Shown here in pieces: positions 1 to 12,002 of a stretch of 64,000 nt of DNA. Each line of letters opens with the position of its first letter. Position 1 is the first letter of the stretch. The position numbers were made by a program, and so were the translations under genes. Location: the NCBI RefSeq assembly GCF_963576675.1, contig NC_088911.1:75731256-75795255 (forward strand). The letters are read 5' to 3'. Below the pieces are notes generated by a model. It saw nothing but the letters and a program-made list of their open reading frames with translations, was not told where the DNA came from and did no database searches. Source of the DNA: Euphorbia lathyris (lineage: Eukaryota; Streptophyta; Magnoliopsida; Malpighiales; Euphorbiaceae).

Positions 1-63
1 AAATGTTTGAATGTTCATCGTGTAACCCTATTAATATTAGGATTCCACGCTCACCGCACCAAT

Positions 64-875
64 TGATATTGCATAGATTTAGTAACACCGTAAAGCGTCC
101 TTGTGAGGGGCCGTTGGGATCAGCCGGGGGCACTCCGATGCCTAAGTCAGTAAACTTCTTAAGAGAATAAACTGTAATGACAAAGCAAGGTTGAGAATAG
201 TGTGTAAGTGTACCTTCATTGTCATGTTACAAGGGTATTTATATAGGTTTGAGTGAAAACTGTAATAACCTTCTCTTTAATATTCCTTTAATGAAGAGTA
301 ATGCTCTTTCAATGTAGTTTAACTCCATCCTCTAACCTCTAGGCTTTGGTAGGTTCTGAGCTATCATTAATGCTAGTTAAGTGATAGTGAGTTACGACGT
401 ATAATCATCTGTTTCTTCTAGAGGCGGATTGCCATACGAGGCGAATCCCCTCTTGGGCGGGTCTTTGTAAGAATCCCTGGCACGACACCGTATCTTCAAC
501 TATGGCGGACCATAAGTGGAGCTCTTACGAGATGACATCGTATTCCCATTATGTGCCATGTGGCGGATCGTAAGAGGGAATACTCAAGACGACACCGTAC
601 TCCTATCTGTACGCCATATATATCTTGGAGGCGGGCCTTTATTCCCCTTAAGCCCTCTTTGCTAGGGAATATTTCTTGTTTAATCTTTCATGTTTCATGG
701 CGGATGTTATCACACTTATATCCTTTACAAATCCAAAATGGTAGACAACAAGGTTGTCTCCAGCCCGACAGACAAATTAAGTTTAGAAGATTGTGTTGTA
801 TTCTTTCTATCGCAATATAGTTGAAAGTTTATATTATTTAACCATTACTCACGTCGATATCTCCTTTAGTGTTAG
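64..875 (-). mobile_element. LTR remnant, Ty3/gypsy type (Tat/Athila-like)
   Basis: Read on the minus strand, this stretch looks like the end of an LTR. A TATA-like run (TATATAAATA) lies at about 236-246. The U5-type motif GACTTAGGCATCGGAGTG, common in plant gypsy LTRs, lies at 131-148. An LTR end in ...CA at 64 is followed by a primer-site-like stretch (ATTGGTGCGGTGAGCGTGG) at about 45-63. The internal region would continue leftwards, out of the window. The other LTR end is not clear: an Angela-like LTR begins at 876 and may have inserted into it. No coding capacity is seen. The family assignment rests on motif resemblance only. Confidence 0.45.
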
Positions 876-2600
876 TGTTATGTCCCAAAGATAATTATTT
901 TAGGATATTTTATTGTTTGTGAAATGTTCATTTACTTATATTTGATTTATTATATATGGTTGTATTCCCTATTAAAATCCATTTCATCTTTTATTATATA
1001 TTAATAGATATAAGAAATCCTTAGTTTATATTCAATGCATAAATTGTTTATACAAGATGAAGTGAGGCTAAAATTTATGACTAAAACTAATCGGTCATAA
1101 ACTTAAAGCACCTAAGTCAAGCGTTACGTTAAAGGATTGATATATTGTTATTAAGACTTACATGTAGCAATGTTTCCCATTCTTGAATAGGCAGCTTATC
1201 TCACAAGTTGTAGATATAAGGATATCTATGTAGTTACATGGATGTATATGAAAGAGTTCTTATGCATTAGCAATCCAGCATGAGATATCAGGATAGATAA
1301 TCTTTATGATGTCAACTAGAGTATCTCATACTCAAACTTAAATAATCATCATGGTAATTTTGGATTATGGAGTGTGATGCTTTGACGTTGTTATCTAGCA
1401 CGATCCAACACATCAAGTGTGCATCGGACAATGATTGGGTGTCACATGAAGTAATTGCAGGTAATTCAATGATAGATTAAACATTCATCACTACTGATAG
1501 ATGAGAAATATATCACTTGCCGCTTGTGGGAGAATTCTTCTAAATCCTTGTAAGGTGATAAGTTATAGGTTGACATTGAGATTTCAGATAATCTATCTAG
1601 TTTGAGCAATTCAACCTGGACAAGTAAACAAACGTCTTTGCATTTGTGACTTGACCTTTTCCATAGTCGCGATTCATTTGGATATAGCTGATGAAGGATC
1701 GAAATATACTATAACTATGCACTGAAAGGTAAAGGTCAAAATTAACTTGACTTCTTATGGCACTAGGGGAATAAGACACTTCTTTCTTAAGTCAGTGCAC
1801 TCATTCCGTTATACATCATTCCGTTATACATTTGATTGGATTAATTTAATATAAATTAATAGATAAAAATTAAAGGGATAATTTACTATCCAATTTAATT
1901 TATGTAATCTGAATGGTGCTAAGGAGATGGAGGGGCAAAGACTTGTATATTTGGAATATATGTAATTCCTAGGTTTGGTGTCCAATCTGTTTCATGACTC
2001 CAAGGAATGGATGTAGAAAGTCCATAGTCACCAATGTTAGTCGTTATAAATATGGTTAAAGCAAATCAAGGTAATAAAATGATGAGACTTTAATAAATCC
2101 CTTAATAATTAAAAATTAAGTCTGATAAATTGTTGCCTCTCATTATGATAAATCAACCTGAGTTATCTAGGCCATTATAGGTTGTTGAGTCACTCAAGCT
2201 CGAACCCTTGAATAAAACTTGATTTATCTGAAAAATGTTTTCACGAATAATGGGTTAACTGACTTAAGTTAGCATTAAATAATTGTATGAGTCACTTATG
2301 TTGTTTAATATCTGATAGGCAATAGTTGGGATTAATATACAATGTGTGTTAGTTAGTAATATGGTTAATAAACTAAAGATCTAGGAATTATATAAGGATA
2401 TGATCGATTACAAGAATCCACCTAATCGAAGTAGGCATAGCTTATTGAGACACTCAAGGTGAAACTTACGTAGATGGGATCCTAACTCACTAAATATTTT
2501 GTGAAATTCTTCAATTAATACCGAGGGTTATTAATTTGTATAAAATAATGGGAGAAAATTTACATCACAATCTTATGTAATACTTGAAATGAATCAAATA
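876..2600 (+). mobile_element. Angela-like Ty1/copia 5' LTR and leader, decayed
   Basis: The block starts TGTTATGTCCC and follows, in the same order, the reverse complement of the LTR at 59,019-60,848. Shared landmarks are an AGATGAAGTGAGGC-type stretch near 1,056, a TAGTTACATGGAT motif near 1,231, and a GGATCG..TATACTATAACT block near 1,700 followed by CACTAGGGGAAT near 1,760. Both are therefore LTRs of related Angela (BARE-like) families in opposite orientation. The 3' end of this LTR and the primer-binding site could not be placed; the gag start at 2,660 gives the outer limit. It is much more diverged than the right-hand copy. Confidence 0.6.
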
Positions 2601-2659
2601 AATAACATAAGTTCTCTTTATATGTTAGGTCATGAAATTATATTGCTCTCATATCTAAA

Positions 2660-4640
2660 ATGGATCGTCGCACCATCTTATATGATAATAAACTTAATGG
2701 ATCTAAGTTCACCGACTGGTTTCAAAGCCTCATAATTGGTTTAAAAGCTGAGAAAATTGCCTACGTGCTTGATACCCCTTTGCCTAATAATACTGCTAAG
2801 GATGCACCTTTAAAGGTCATCGATGAGTATAGGAAACCCAAGGATGATGATGCCATGGAAGCTTGTATTATGTTAGCATTTACGGTTGCTGGACTGCAAA
2901 AACAACACGAGAACATGGATGAGAACTCTTGTGCATCTAAATGAGCTATTTGAGAGGAACGAGTGATATGAGATATCAAAGCTCCTCTTCCACTACAAGA
3001 TGCATAAGGGTATTTATATCGTGGCATACTGCGTCAAGATGATAGGATATGTTAAGAAGCTTTCTGACATAGGGTTTGTTATGGACCAGTCTCTACTTGA
3101 TAGTTACTAATAGTTCATCATGAACTACCTGATGAATAACCTAGAGTTCCCTGACTGAGCTTTTAAACATGTTAAAAGTTTTTGAACCCAATGTCAAAAG
3201 GGAGACTTATGCTCTAGTTATAGAAGGGTCTAATAAAAGGAAATGGAAGATCCATTCTCCTAAGACCCTCAAGAAAATCAAAGTTGACCATCCTAATCAA
3301 AGGGAAATGAAGCAGATCAATAAGCATATGGGTGAATGCCACCATTATTGCAAAGAGGGGCACTAGAGGAGAAACTACAAAGAGTACTAGAGTTTTAAGA
3401 AGAAGAAGCTTGGCGAAGCTTCTAGTTCAAGTATGTTCTTTATCGAAATGAATTCAGTTTGAATGTCTAATACTTAGATATTGGATACTGGATGCAGTTT
3501 TTATATTTGTACAAATATGCATGGAAGGACTAAGAGCTTGGGGAAGGGTGAGATGATCATGCGGGTGGGAAATGGAGCAAAGGATGTTGCTTTTGTCCTT
3601 GGGTATTATTCTCTTGTTTTGCCTTTTGGGTTTCTATTGAATTTAAAACAATGTTTATTTGTTCCTAACATGTCCAGGAATATTATTTATGCTAACTGTG
3701 TTGGACAATGATGGTTTTGTTTTATCGATTAAGAATAATGGTTTAACTTGTCATAAAGATGAGATTTATTATTTCTTAGGTATTTCAAATAATGGTATTT
3801 ATATCCTAGAAAATAATATTCTCGTTTATGCTATAGATACCAAAAGACCTAGGTTAGATAATTTAGATAGTCCAACCTACTCATGGCATTATCGTCTAGG
3901 TCACATTAGTGAGAAATGCATGTCTAAGTTACATGCAAATGGACCCTTAGACTCTTTTGATTATGAATCAATAGGGACATGTGAATCTTGCTTAATGGGC
4001 AAGATGACAAAGACACCCTTTAACAGCAAGGTGGGAATGTGTGATGGAAGTATTAGGGCTCGTACATACAGATGTGTGTGGTCCTATGTCTACATAAGCT
4101 AGGGACAACTTTAACTAGTTTATTAGGTTCATAGATGACTATTAAAGGTTTGGATATGTATATCTGATGAAACATAAATCTAAAGCATTTGAAAGGTTCA
4201 AACAATTTAGAAATGAAGTATAGAAATAAACTGGCAAGGATATCAAATCACTATGATCTGATCATGGTGTTGAATATCTATCCACTGAGTTTCTAGATTA
4301 TCTAAAGTAGAATGAGATTCTCTCACAATGGAACTCCACCTTATACACCACAAAATAAACGTGTATTAGAAAGGAGAAATCAATCTTTATTTGATATGGT
4401 GCAATCATTTATGAGAATTTGAAGATGTTCAGGATACGTTAAACGTATTATATCAGACAAACTCAACCTAAAGTATGATAAATGTATATTCATTGGATAC
4501 CTAAAGGAAACCGTGGGTTGTGAATTTTATCATTCAGATGAATAAAAGGTAATTGTATCCAAACATGATGTTTTTCTACAAAAGGAGTTTATATTGGAAA
4601 AGCATGAGAGAAACGTGAATATACTGAATGTAAGGATGTT
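2660..4640 (+). pseudogene. Decayed Ty1/copia gag-protease-integrase
   Basis: Pieces of one copia polyprotein lie in order with many stops and shifts. Gag N-terminus: 2,660-2,944, copia-type opening with a Phe-Trp core. A broken CCHC zinc knuckle is near 3,331-3,380 (CHHYCKEGH, then a stop). Protease: 3,481-3,711, active-site motif DTGC. GAG-pre-integrase: 3,659-4,030, with the His/Cys pattern (WHYRLGHIS, then CESCLMGK). Integrase catalytic remains run to about 4,400. An internal deletion near 4,400-4,430 joins them to the conserved segment before RT (SDKL...DKC.FIGY). No RT or RNase H is seen. The protein resembles that of the Angela element at 62,943-63,704, which supports the same lineage. 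Non-functional. Confidence 0.8.
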
Positions 4641-5289
4641 GCTTGTGAAATTGTGTAGAGTTTCGACTCACTGAAAAATGTTCGTTCCCCTTCCAAATGA
4701 TTTTTAGGTTAGTTTTTAAAGGAAAAAAAGGTTTTGGTCAACAAATTGGATCATCATCCCTTTCATGGCCGACGTCCCCATAGATCATTACCTTTTTAAT
4801 GGCAGGCGATCCATCGGTTGTCTCCCACCACGTGAGTGATGACCCAACCTAAAAGGCCATTTTTGTCCAATACGACTAGCAATAAAAATGGATTAAACAT
4901 GGGCCACAAAGTGGCTGAGGTCGCATGCCTCAAAGGGAAGGCGAAGTCACATTCCTCAATATGGTAGGCGAGGCATTTATTTTTTATTTTTTAATTTAAT
5001 AAATAATTTTACCTTTAATCGACTTTCGAGCTCATCTAGGGACCGTTTTGAAATTTCGATGAGCCCTAAAAAACCCTATAGACCTTCGACTTGAACACAA
5101 AAAGTGCATTAGGATGCTCTCGAAGGATACAACTCACTAGTATACCATATGATTCAAATCGGATTACTAAAAAACTCTTTCGGGAGACTGTTGAATTTGA
5201 CCTTTTTTTGTAATGTTATTTTTTTAATCTAGTTCAATGAGTGATTATTGGTCGTTCTACAAAAGGTTTTCATTATAGGGCCCTGAGTA
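4641..5289. other. Non-coding tract between two copia remnants
   Basis: No reading frame or domain can be recognised. The tract contains an A/T-rich run near 4,975-5,010 and short stretches that may be remnants of TE untranslated regions. No terminal repeats or target duplication found. Confidence 0.5.
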
Positions 5290-6560
5290 TAGTGTCTACA
5301 CCAATCATATCAAGAAAAGTTCTATTTCTCCTCTCGACAACATCATTTTTTTCGTAGAGTGCACGAAATTGATAAATGATTGTTCAATTCTTTTTCATTA
5401 ATAAAACTTTAAATTCATATTAATTGAATTCCCGACCACTGTCAGTTCTCAAAGCTTTAATCTTTCTATCTAATTGATTATCAACCAAGTTCATAAATTT
5501 TCTAAAGAAGCTTAAAGCTTTAGACTTATAAGATATCAAAATATATGTGAATATACCTTGTATAGTCATCAATGGAAGTGATGAAATCGTATAAGGCCCT
5601 TGTGCATTTCCCTCACATTTATCAGAACACATACATCATACTTGATTAATTTCGAAGGATATAAAGCTGTAGTTGACTTTCCAAGCACAAGTTTAGGTTT
5701 TTATCCACAAGATTAAGATTGAAACCTAAGTTTAATCAAAGCTTTAACATAAGTTGGATTCCTTGGAATCTTTGGAGAATGTAAGTTGTCATGTGCAATG
5801 AGAGTTTGACCACCATGTAGAGTTAATCTACATGTTTTTATCTCCCATAGTTCAACTCTCGAGTTATCATCTACATATATCCATCTTGATTCCACTAGAA
5901 TTTGTCGAAACTAGATGAAAGAATCTTGATCCTTTGTCATATGGTCTGTGGAACCTGAATTGAAATCCATAAAGGATTGTATTTGGTTAAAATAACAGAA
6001 CTAGATACATATAATTTATCCACTCATGAGTTAATTAAATGTATCTTAGTAGCAGATTTGAAATATGTTTCATAATGCCCCCTTAATTGGCACTAGAAGC
6101 ATTTCACTCGTGAAATATTTTGGATTCGTGTTCTTGGAATTCTTACTCCTTTTCTGTTTTAGTTTTTTTAAGGTTCCTCATATTAATCATTATCTTTACT
6201 ATTGAAGCATTTGTGCTTCATACCTTGATTGTTCAAACTATTCCAACTAAGCATGTCCCAACATAATGGAGTTCATCATCGATCTTAATCGACGTTAGTA
6301 AATCCTCCTCAAGCATAAGGTGGAAAGCAGCATCATTGAAAGTCTTGATACTTTTGGTATATGCTCCCAGCTTCTAAATAAAGAACCAGTAGCAACTTTG
6401 ACTTTTTGCTCATTAATCAAATTATGACCAACACCATTAAGCTCACTAATCATGTTTGAAATCGCCATTATGTGTTTCATTATAGTATGGCCAGGATGTT
6501 TGTAGTAAGTCATGAACTTGATCGTTCGAGAATAGATCTTTGCCAAAGTTACACCTCCAA
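5290..6560 (-). pseudogene. Decayed Ty1/copia gag-protease-integrase (minus strand)
   Basis: Reading right to left on the minus strand, the order is gag, zinc knuckle, protease, integrase. Gag (6,295-6,546) has the UBN2-type core with PGHT and SWEH motifs. A zinc-knuckle remnant (CQLRGHY) lies near 6,080-6,110. The region after the protease active site (5,713-5,895) shows the NSRVE.W.I.TC...L.GG pattern typical of copia. The integrase piece (5,420-5,632) carries LRTDSGREF, followed by ERRNRTFLDM near 5,305-5,335. All pieces are separated by stops and frameshifts. It is a different copia family from the + strand remnant at 2,660-4,640. RT and RNase H are absent. Confidence 0.75.
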
Positions 6561-8101
6561 ACTTATCCTCGAAGCAGTTTGTAGATGCTTTGTGTTCTTA
6601 TAGTTAATAAATCTCTTTATGATGTCTTCATGATCACATTAAGAAAGATGATACAAACTATGGAATAACCTATAACTCTCTTCACTATCCATGGAGGTGT
6701 CTCGATAATTTGTTCATCGATCTCTATGAGATCTTGAGACAATTATCTTCCTCCTTTGTTGATGTCTTTCCTAAGATCCAGATCTAGTAGAGCCCCTCAA
6801 GTTTTATTCCTCCTAGTTGGGGATTCAAATTCCTCTTAGTATCTTTGGTTTTTTCATTTTCATATTGGGACTTGGAAAGATGGTTCGAGGATCTACGATC
6901 GTTCAAAGAAAGCTCATCCTCTTTGTTTAGCTTCCTTAATTTCGATAAGGAGTTCAATCAAATCATCTCCTTCTATGGTAGGCATTAGGGCTATAAATGA
7001 GTTGAGATACTCATGAGCGGCTTTGTGTTCGGCTCGATAAAAGCTCGATCGTGTTTAACTCGATTTATAAACGAGTCGAGCTTGAGCACAGTGAAGCTCA
7101 ACTCAAAAGCTCACGAGTAGGCTCGATTATATGTTCATCAATAAGCTTATAAGCAAGCTCGATTATAATGTTCATAAAGACGTATGTGATCAAGCTTGGT
7201 TCGATTTTTCAATATTTCTATAAAGGGAGAAATGTAAAACAACATAGTTTTGTAGATTTCAAAATTATGTACTAAATGAACACAATTAATGAGTTGTTCG
7301 AGCAAAGTTTATTAACTGAATTAATAAGCTGCTCATGAACAAGCTCGCGAACAGCTCACGAATAAAAAGTTAAACTTGAGCACAAGCTCAAGCTCGTCAA
7401 TTTTCTATAGAGTCGAGCATGAGCATGTCAAAGCTCGGCTCGATAACAACCCTAATATGCATGGTGGTGATCTTCCTCGTAGGATTCTTACCAACTACTT
7501 TCGTTATAGGAGGAAGATAATGATGAGGAGTGGTTGCTTCGGCCTTTGCAAGGAGTGCCTTATTTTTCTATTAGCTTCCTATGTATGTTTACTCTCCGGT
7601 ATACGAGTGATGCATTCCTCCTCCAAGGATAGCCACGTATAGTGTTGTTTTTTTGAACAGGCCATATCTACTCTTTGGCTACCTTAATACCTTCTTCAGT
7701 AACCTCTAGCTTTTCTTATAGCTCAGCCATTACATCATCATTTTCATTGGTGAGTTGTTGCATTGTGTTGACCTTGTAACATAACTACTTTGTTATGGTA
7801 TCCATGAATGCTCTACTGGCCAGCTTTAAGGATCTTAATCCCCCGTCAGTACGCTTGTCGAGGATGGGGTGATTTGGATACGGCACAATATATTTCCATT
7901 AGCATCAATTGGAGATTAGGGACCCTATTTATGATGTGAGGATGATGATCTTATGTTGTTTTCTTAACGAGATACGGTCATCTCACTACACCAATTTGAT
8001 ATGATTAATTTTATAAAGTAGTGGTCTGATGCTTGAGGGGATTCCTATGATGCTTGAAGTAATATAGAGAAAGGATCAAGACAAGACTGTTGACTAAAGG
8101 T
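6561..8101 (-). pseudogene. Degenerate retroelement internal region
   Basis: Minus-strand sequence between the copia gag fragment and the primer-binding site at 8,102, interrupted by the MITE at 6,986-7,454. Around 7,640-7,860 the minus strand reads as a charged, coiled-coil-like stretch with scattered stops, compatible with a decayed gag. I could not assign it to a family. It may be the leader and gag of the element whose LTR lies at 8,123-8,545, or two unrelated remnants placed side by side. Confidence 0.35.
6986..7454. mobile_element. hAT-type MITE, AGCTCG-rich
   Basis: The 469-bp element has imperfect terminal inverted repeats: left TAGGGCTATAAATGAG, right (reverse complement) TAGGGTTGTTATCGAG. 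The flanks GTAGGCAT (6,978-6,985) and ATATGCAT (7,455-7,462) match at 6 of 8 positions, as expected for an old hAT 8-bp target duplication. The interior is dominated by degenerate AGCTCG/CGAGCT units on both strands. No transposase is present, so it is non-autonomous. TIRs of the TAGGG-TGTAAA type with AGCTCG-rich interiors are familiar from plant hAT MITEs. Confidence 0.65.
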
Positions 8102-8116
8102 CCCACTCTGATACCA
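8102..8116 (-). other. Primer-binding site, initiator tRNA-Met type
   Basis: On the minus strand this reads TGGTATCAGAGTGGG, the usual plant LTR-retrotransposon match to the 3' end of initiator tRNA-Met. It lies a few bases inside the putative LTR end at 8,123, so reverse transcription would have run into the LTR to its right. Confidence 0.6.
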
Positions 8117-8122
8117 AAATTA

Positions 8123-8545
8123 TGAGAATACGGGTTTAGAGCACAAAACAATGGAGAGTAATTGCAATAAATATGTGTGTGTACTTTGACTATAAAGTCA
8201 CATTCTATTTATAGGGAGCTTAGGGGTAAAACCGATAGTTAGGGCACCTTCTCCTTATATTCCACAGGGGACGTGTCATGTTCTCAGTGGTGAACATATT
8301 TTAAGTAGTTTTTAATATACTTGAATTGGAATTCCTTAATCTTAGGCGCGATTAAAAGATCCTGATACGAAGATGATTCAAAGAACGTTCCATTGATCCA
8401 CATGTCTTGAGGGCCGTTTATTCCTGTTTAGCTTAAGTTGATGATCTTCATTGCTCCGAACGTCATTATTGGCTTAGGATAAGGACATGTGAATCCTCAT
8501 ACCTTTCGGATAATATCACATAGTATAGATAGATTTTGACACATC
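8123..8545 (-). mobile_element. Partial LTR next to the primer-binding site
   Basis: This lies immediately outside the tRNA-Met primer site and, on the minus strand, ends ...TTCTCA at 8,123. A good TATA box (CTATAAATAG on the minus strand) lies at about 8,211-8,221. The far end (about 8,545) is an estimate because no second LTR copy is present to define it. It probably belongs to the decayed minus-strand element to its left. Confidence 0.45.
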
Positions 8546-9879
8546 GGTCAAAATCTCTTTAAAATTGTTATTGTTAATTTCTCTATGCTCTAGTAATTAT
8601 ATATAGTATAGATTATAAAACCCTAATTTTATATTAATATGCAATGCTTTATATTCTATTAATTATAATTTTTATATAAATATTACTAATAGTATAAGTA
8701 CAACATTTATAAAAGTAAATCAAAGTATATAAAAAATTGTACTTATGCTTTAGTTTGAGTATGAATGATTTTTTAATTATAATTTTTATTTATTTTAAAA
8801 CTTATATGTTTAAATTTATATATATATCACATCGTATAAGATTAACTAATTTTATTATATTATTTTATAAATGGATTAAAACTAGTCAAGGGAAATAATC
8901 CATCGGGAAATTATGTAAAATATCATGATTTGAGGTTATATTTCGTTGCATAACTATCCTTATATTTGCACGTGCTCTTTTTTTTCAATTTGTATTTCTT
9001 AAATACCAGTTTCTACCTTTTGTATTTTTTTTTCTACCATTTGTTGATCGTATGTTCTCCTTTGACTTGTTTTGTTTTCGGCGTTTATTTGTTTCATTTT
9101 TCATTTTTTTCTTTTCGTTTGAACTTCTTTTATTTTGTGTGGTTTTTGTATTAGATATTTTGTTTCTCTTGCATTTCACTGTTTCTTTTTGTGTTTTTTT
9201 GTTGTTCGTTGTTTTTTGTTTGTTTTGTATGTTTTTTCATAATGTTTAAAGGTGGGAAGAAAGTCAATTTTAGTATTCCTTCTCTAAATGAGAAATATTT
9301 TACTTCTTATAATCCTAAGGATTATGAAGAGACAAGTCTTTGAATTGATGGATAATATGAATGGAAAGAGGAATTTTTTTGTCAAGGGTTATGAATCCGT
9401 GAAAAAGTAGAAAAAAGGTTGGAGAAGAAGTTGCATGGTGAGGAAACAAAGAAGTTTCAATGAAAAATGTTGTTGGAAAAACATTGAGTCTGATGATAAA
9501 AATGAGAAGAATGGTGTGGAAATATAGACCATAAAAAGCTAGTGAAACACACACCAAAGAAATCATGAAAGACAATGAATTTTTTATTAGTAAATCTGAT
9601 TTTGAGAAATTGCTTGTTAAAAAATTAGAGGTATGTTGACGTTGTTTTGGTTCCACTCTATTTTAGTCGATTTCATAACTTATGGGCATACATTGTTTTA
9701 TTTTGTTATTTCTGATGGTGTTTTATTGAATTTATATAAAATCATACGAAATCGACTGACATTGGACGGAAGTGAATCATATCATATGAAATGGATTTGA
9801 TTGTGTTTTAAGTTTTTGTGTAATTATGTTAAATTGGTTATAACTGCACTTTAGTGGATTTCATTCAATTTATTTTCAT
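8546..9879. other. AT- and T-rich tract, no recognised gene
   Basis: From 8,560 to 8,960 the sequence is strongly AT-rich. From 8,960 to 9,245 the + strand is thymine-rich with pyrimidine runs; open frames there are composition artefacts rich in Phe, Leu and Ser. From 9,243 a short Lys-rich frame opens on + and is soon interrupted. I see no conserved domain, and no terminal repeats. Confidence 0.5.
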
Positions 9880-9893
9880 TCAATTTTATTTGT

Positions 9894-10472
9894 TTTTTTT
9901 GGTAGGAACAAGAAAAACAAACAAAAACCTAGCACGGGATCATCCTTGAAAAGCTGACTCCCATCAAATCTTCCAGAAGGATCGAGGAAACAAAGGCCGG
10001 AGGAGAAGAATAAGAAGTAACTCCCAGACATCCTTCATGACCAGCAGCCGCCAGACGATCTGCCACCCTGTTTTGCTCCCTAAAAACATGACCGAAAGTG
10101 ATAGAAGCAAAGGAAAGGCAAAGTCTCTTGATATCTTTAATAAGATTCTTGCTCTTCCAACCAATCGAAACCCTGCTTGAAATTTGTCTAATAGCTTCCT
10201 GATTATCAGATTCAACAATCAGCTCAGCAATTCCCAGACTCTTGGCCAGGGTAATACCAGAATAAATACCCCACAGCTCGGCTGAAAAGGAAGAACCTAT
10301 ACCAAGGTTGTGCGAGAACCCAGAGATCCAAGACCCCCTATCATCTCGTAGGACGCCACCTGCAGCAATAACACCATCTGCTAGACATGAACCATCAGTA
10401 TTCAGCTTTATAACCCCTTCCCGCGGTCTTCTCCAGCAAAGAAAGTGGATTGATCTTCTTTGAGTAAACAAG
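9894..10472 (-). mobile_element. 5'-truncated LINE insertion with 14-bp target duplication
   Basis: A 579-bp insertion on the minus strand is flanked by identical 14-bp copies of TCAATTTTATTTGT (9,880-9,893 and 10,473-10,486). At the low-coordinate end the minus strand finishes in a short A run (the T run at 9,893-9,900), the expected LINE poly(A) tail. Its content is only the C-terminal RNase H part of a plant L1-type LINE, so it is a 5'-truncated copy made by target-primed reverse transcription. The intact duplication suggests a fairly recent event. Confidence 0.85.
9929..10471 (-). pseudogene. LINE RNase H domain (RVT_3), truncated
   Basis: This is an open frame of about 180 codons with no true start, since the frame is cut by the truncation at 10,472. 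It shows the plant LINE RNase H-like domain. KLNTDGS carries the first catalytic Asp, followed by GGVLRD. FSAELWGI carries the catalytic Glu and VESDNQEAI the next Asp. HVFREQNRVADRLA is the conserved His/Asp tail. The final residues (ILLEDL...SRMIPC) match the C-terminus of the LINE at 34,228-34,395, so both belong to related LINE families. It is probably not expressed. Confidence 0.8.
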
Positions 10473-10486
10473 TCAATTTTATTTGT

Positions 10487-12002
10487 GATTGCATTTAAAT
10501 TGTTTAAATTGTTTGAAATTTTGTGAAATGGTGAAAAATTATGTGAACTTGTGATGTTTTTTTATAGTTGTTTTTTTTTCAGATTTCGGATCCAAATTTT
10601 CACTCAAGTAAATACTGGGGATCAATGTTCAAATAGATAGTGACTTCTGTGTATTGGTATATATTAAAGCAAAATTGAGTAAATACAGCTAGGTTTATTT
10701 AGGAAGAGTCGATTTGGTGAGTTTGTTAACTTAGGTGATTTAACATATCAAGATCAATTAATTCACAATTTATTTTTATGAGGGAGGTGCATTAAGAGGA
10801 TAGTTCATCTCTTTATATCGAAGTTGGTGGTGTGAAAGTAAAGTTTGAGATTGATGAGTTTTTTTTAAATACAGAATATTCAATAGGGCATGGAAGATTG
10901 TTCATTTAAAAGTATTTTGTGTAAAGTTGTTGATTACTGTTAAAGATATGGAAGATGGTTGCTTGGAAGATGAGAAGATTAAATTGGATTGTGATGAAGG
11001 TTTTTATAGATTTTTCTGATTTTTTTTTGTGTTAGTACAATGAAGCATATACCTATGCATCATTTTGATTGTTTTTATGTGGATTATAATTGTTCGTAGG
11101 TTAAGAAGTTTGTGATATTTATATTCAATCCTTGAAGAGGAATTCTTCAATTTGAATACTTTTAGGACATACAGGCTTTATGGATGCCCACTGTTTTTTC
11201 TTTCAATTATGAGTTTATGATGTATGTGGTTTAGCAGAAGGATTATTTGGTAGGAGGACGATGACAAATTCTCCTATGATACTTAATTGGCATTCTATTC
11301 TTAAATATAATAGTAGAAAAATGTTGAAATATGCTCTTTTCAAAGTTTGCAACAAATGTATTTTTAGAAGTATTTTTGTATGTTTTTATTGAAAAGAAAC
11401 ATTTGTTTTTTGTATTTTATTTTGATTTTTATTTTTTTAATAGATGAATGAAATTTCTATGTCTTAAAAGGAGAAAAATAAATTGAAGGAAATAAAAGTT
11501 TATTTGGCTAAAGAAGTTTTATGTGTCGACGAGTTAGGTGATATTTTTAGCTATCGTGGGTCTATTTTTCATTTGAAAAGAATGTTACTTCTCTTGGAGG
11601 TATTAAACCAAATATTTTCGATGCTTTTGGTGATTTCTCTAAATACTTATTCAAGTGGTAAGAGTGAATACAATTGATTGAAGTAATTTATAACGCATGT
11701 TAAGTTGATTGAAATTGTTTGAAACTTGATGAAATTGACAACAATTAGTTGAAATTCGCAAAACTTGGATGAAATTGGCAGAAATTTACTGAAAGTGCAT
11801 GAATGTGTTGAAAATTGACTTAAAGTAATGTAAAATTGATTAGAAATACTAAGATGATTGTTTTATTGATTATCATTTTTACTTTTATAATGTATTAAAT
11901 TCAATTTTTCTAAAATTTATGTCTTGTTTTACAAAATTTGATTGGAAGTACTAAGGGAGTGATTTTGAGATAAATGTAAGTTCTGAAAATATTTTTGGTG
12001 GT
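10487..12002. other. AT-rich tract with weak coding-like remnants
   Basis: No domain is identified. Short + frames such as the one near 10,800-10,905 (SSLYIEVGGVKVKFEIDEFF) and at 11,483-11,677 look protein-like rather than random. Together with the acidic frame downstream they could be relics of a Mutator-like (Ulp1/DUF1985 type) element. That is a guess, because no transposase or protease motif is visible. Confidence 0.3.

Noticed and set aside
8966..9249. Phe/Leu-rich frames suggesting small membrane proteins
   Set aside because: Thymine-rich tract giving overlapping frames; no start context, domain or conservation signal.
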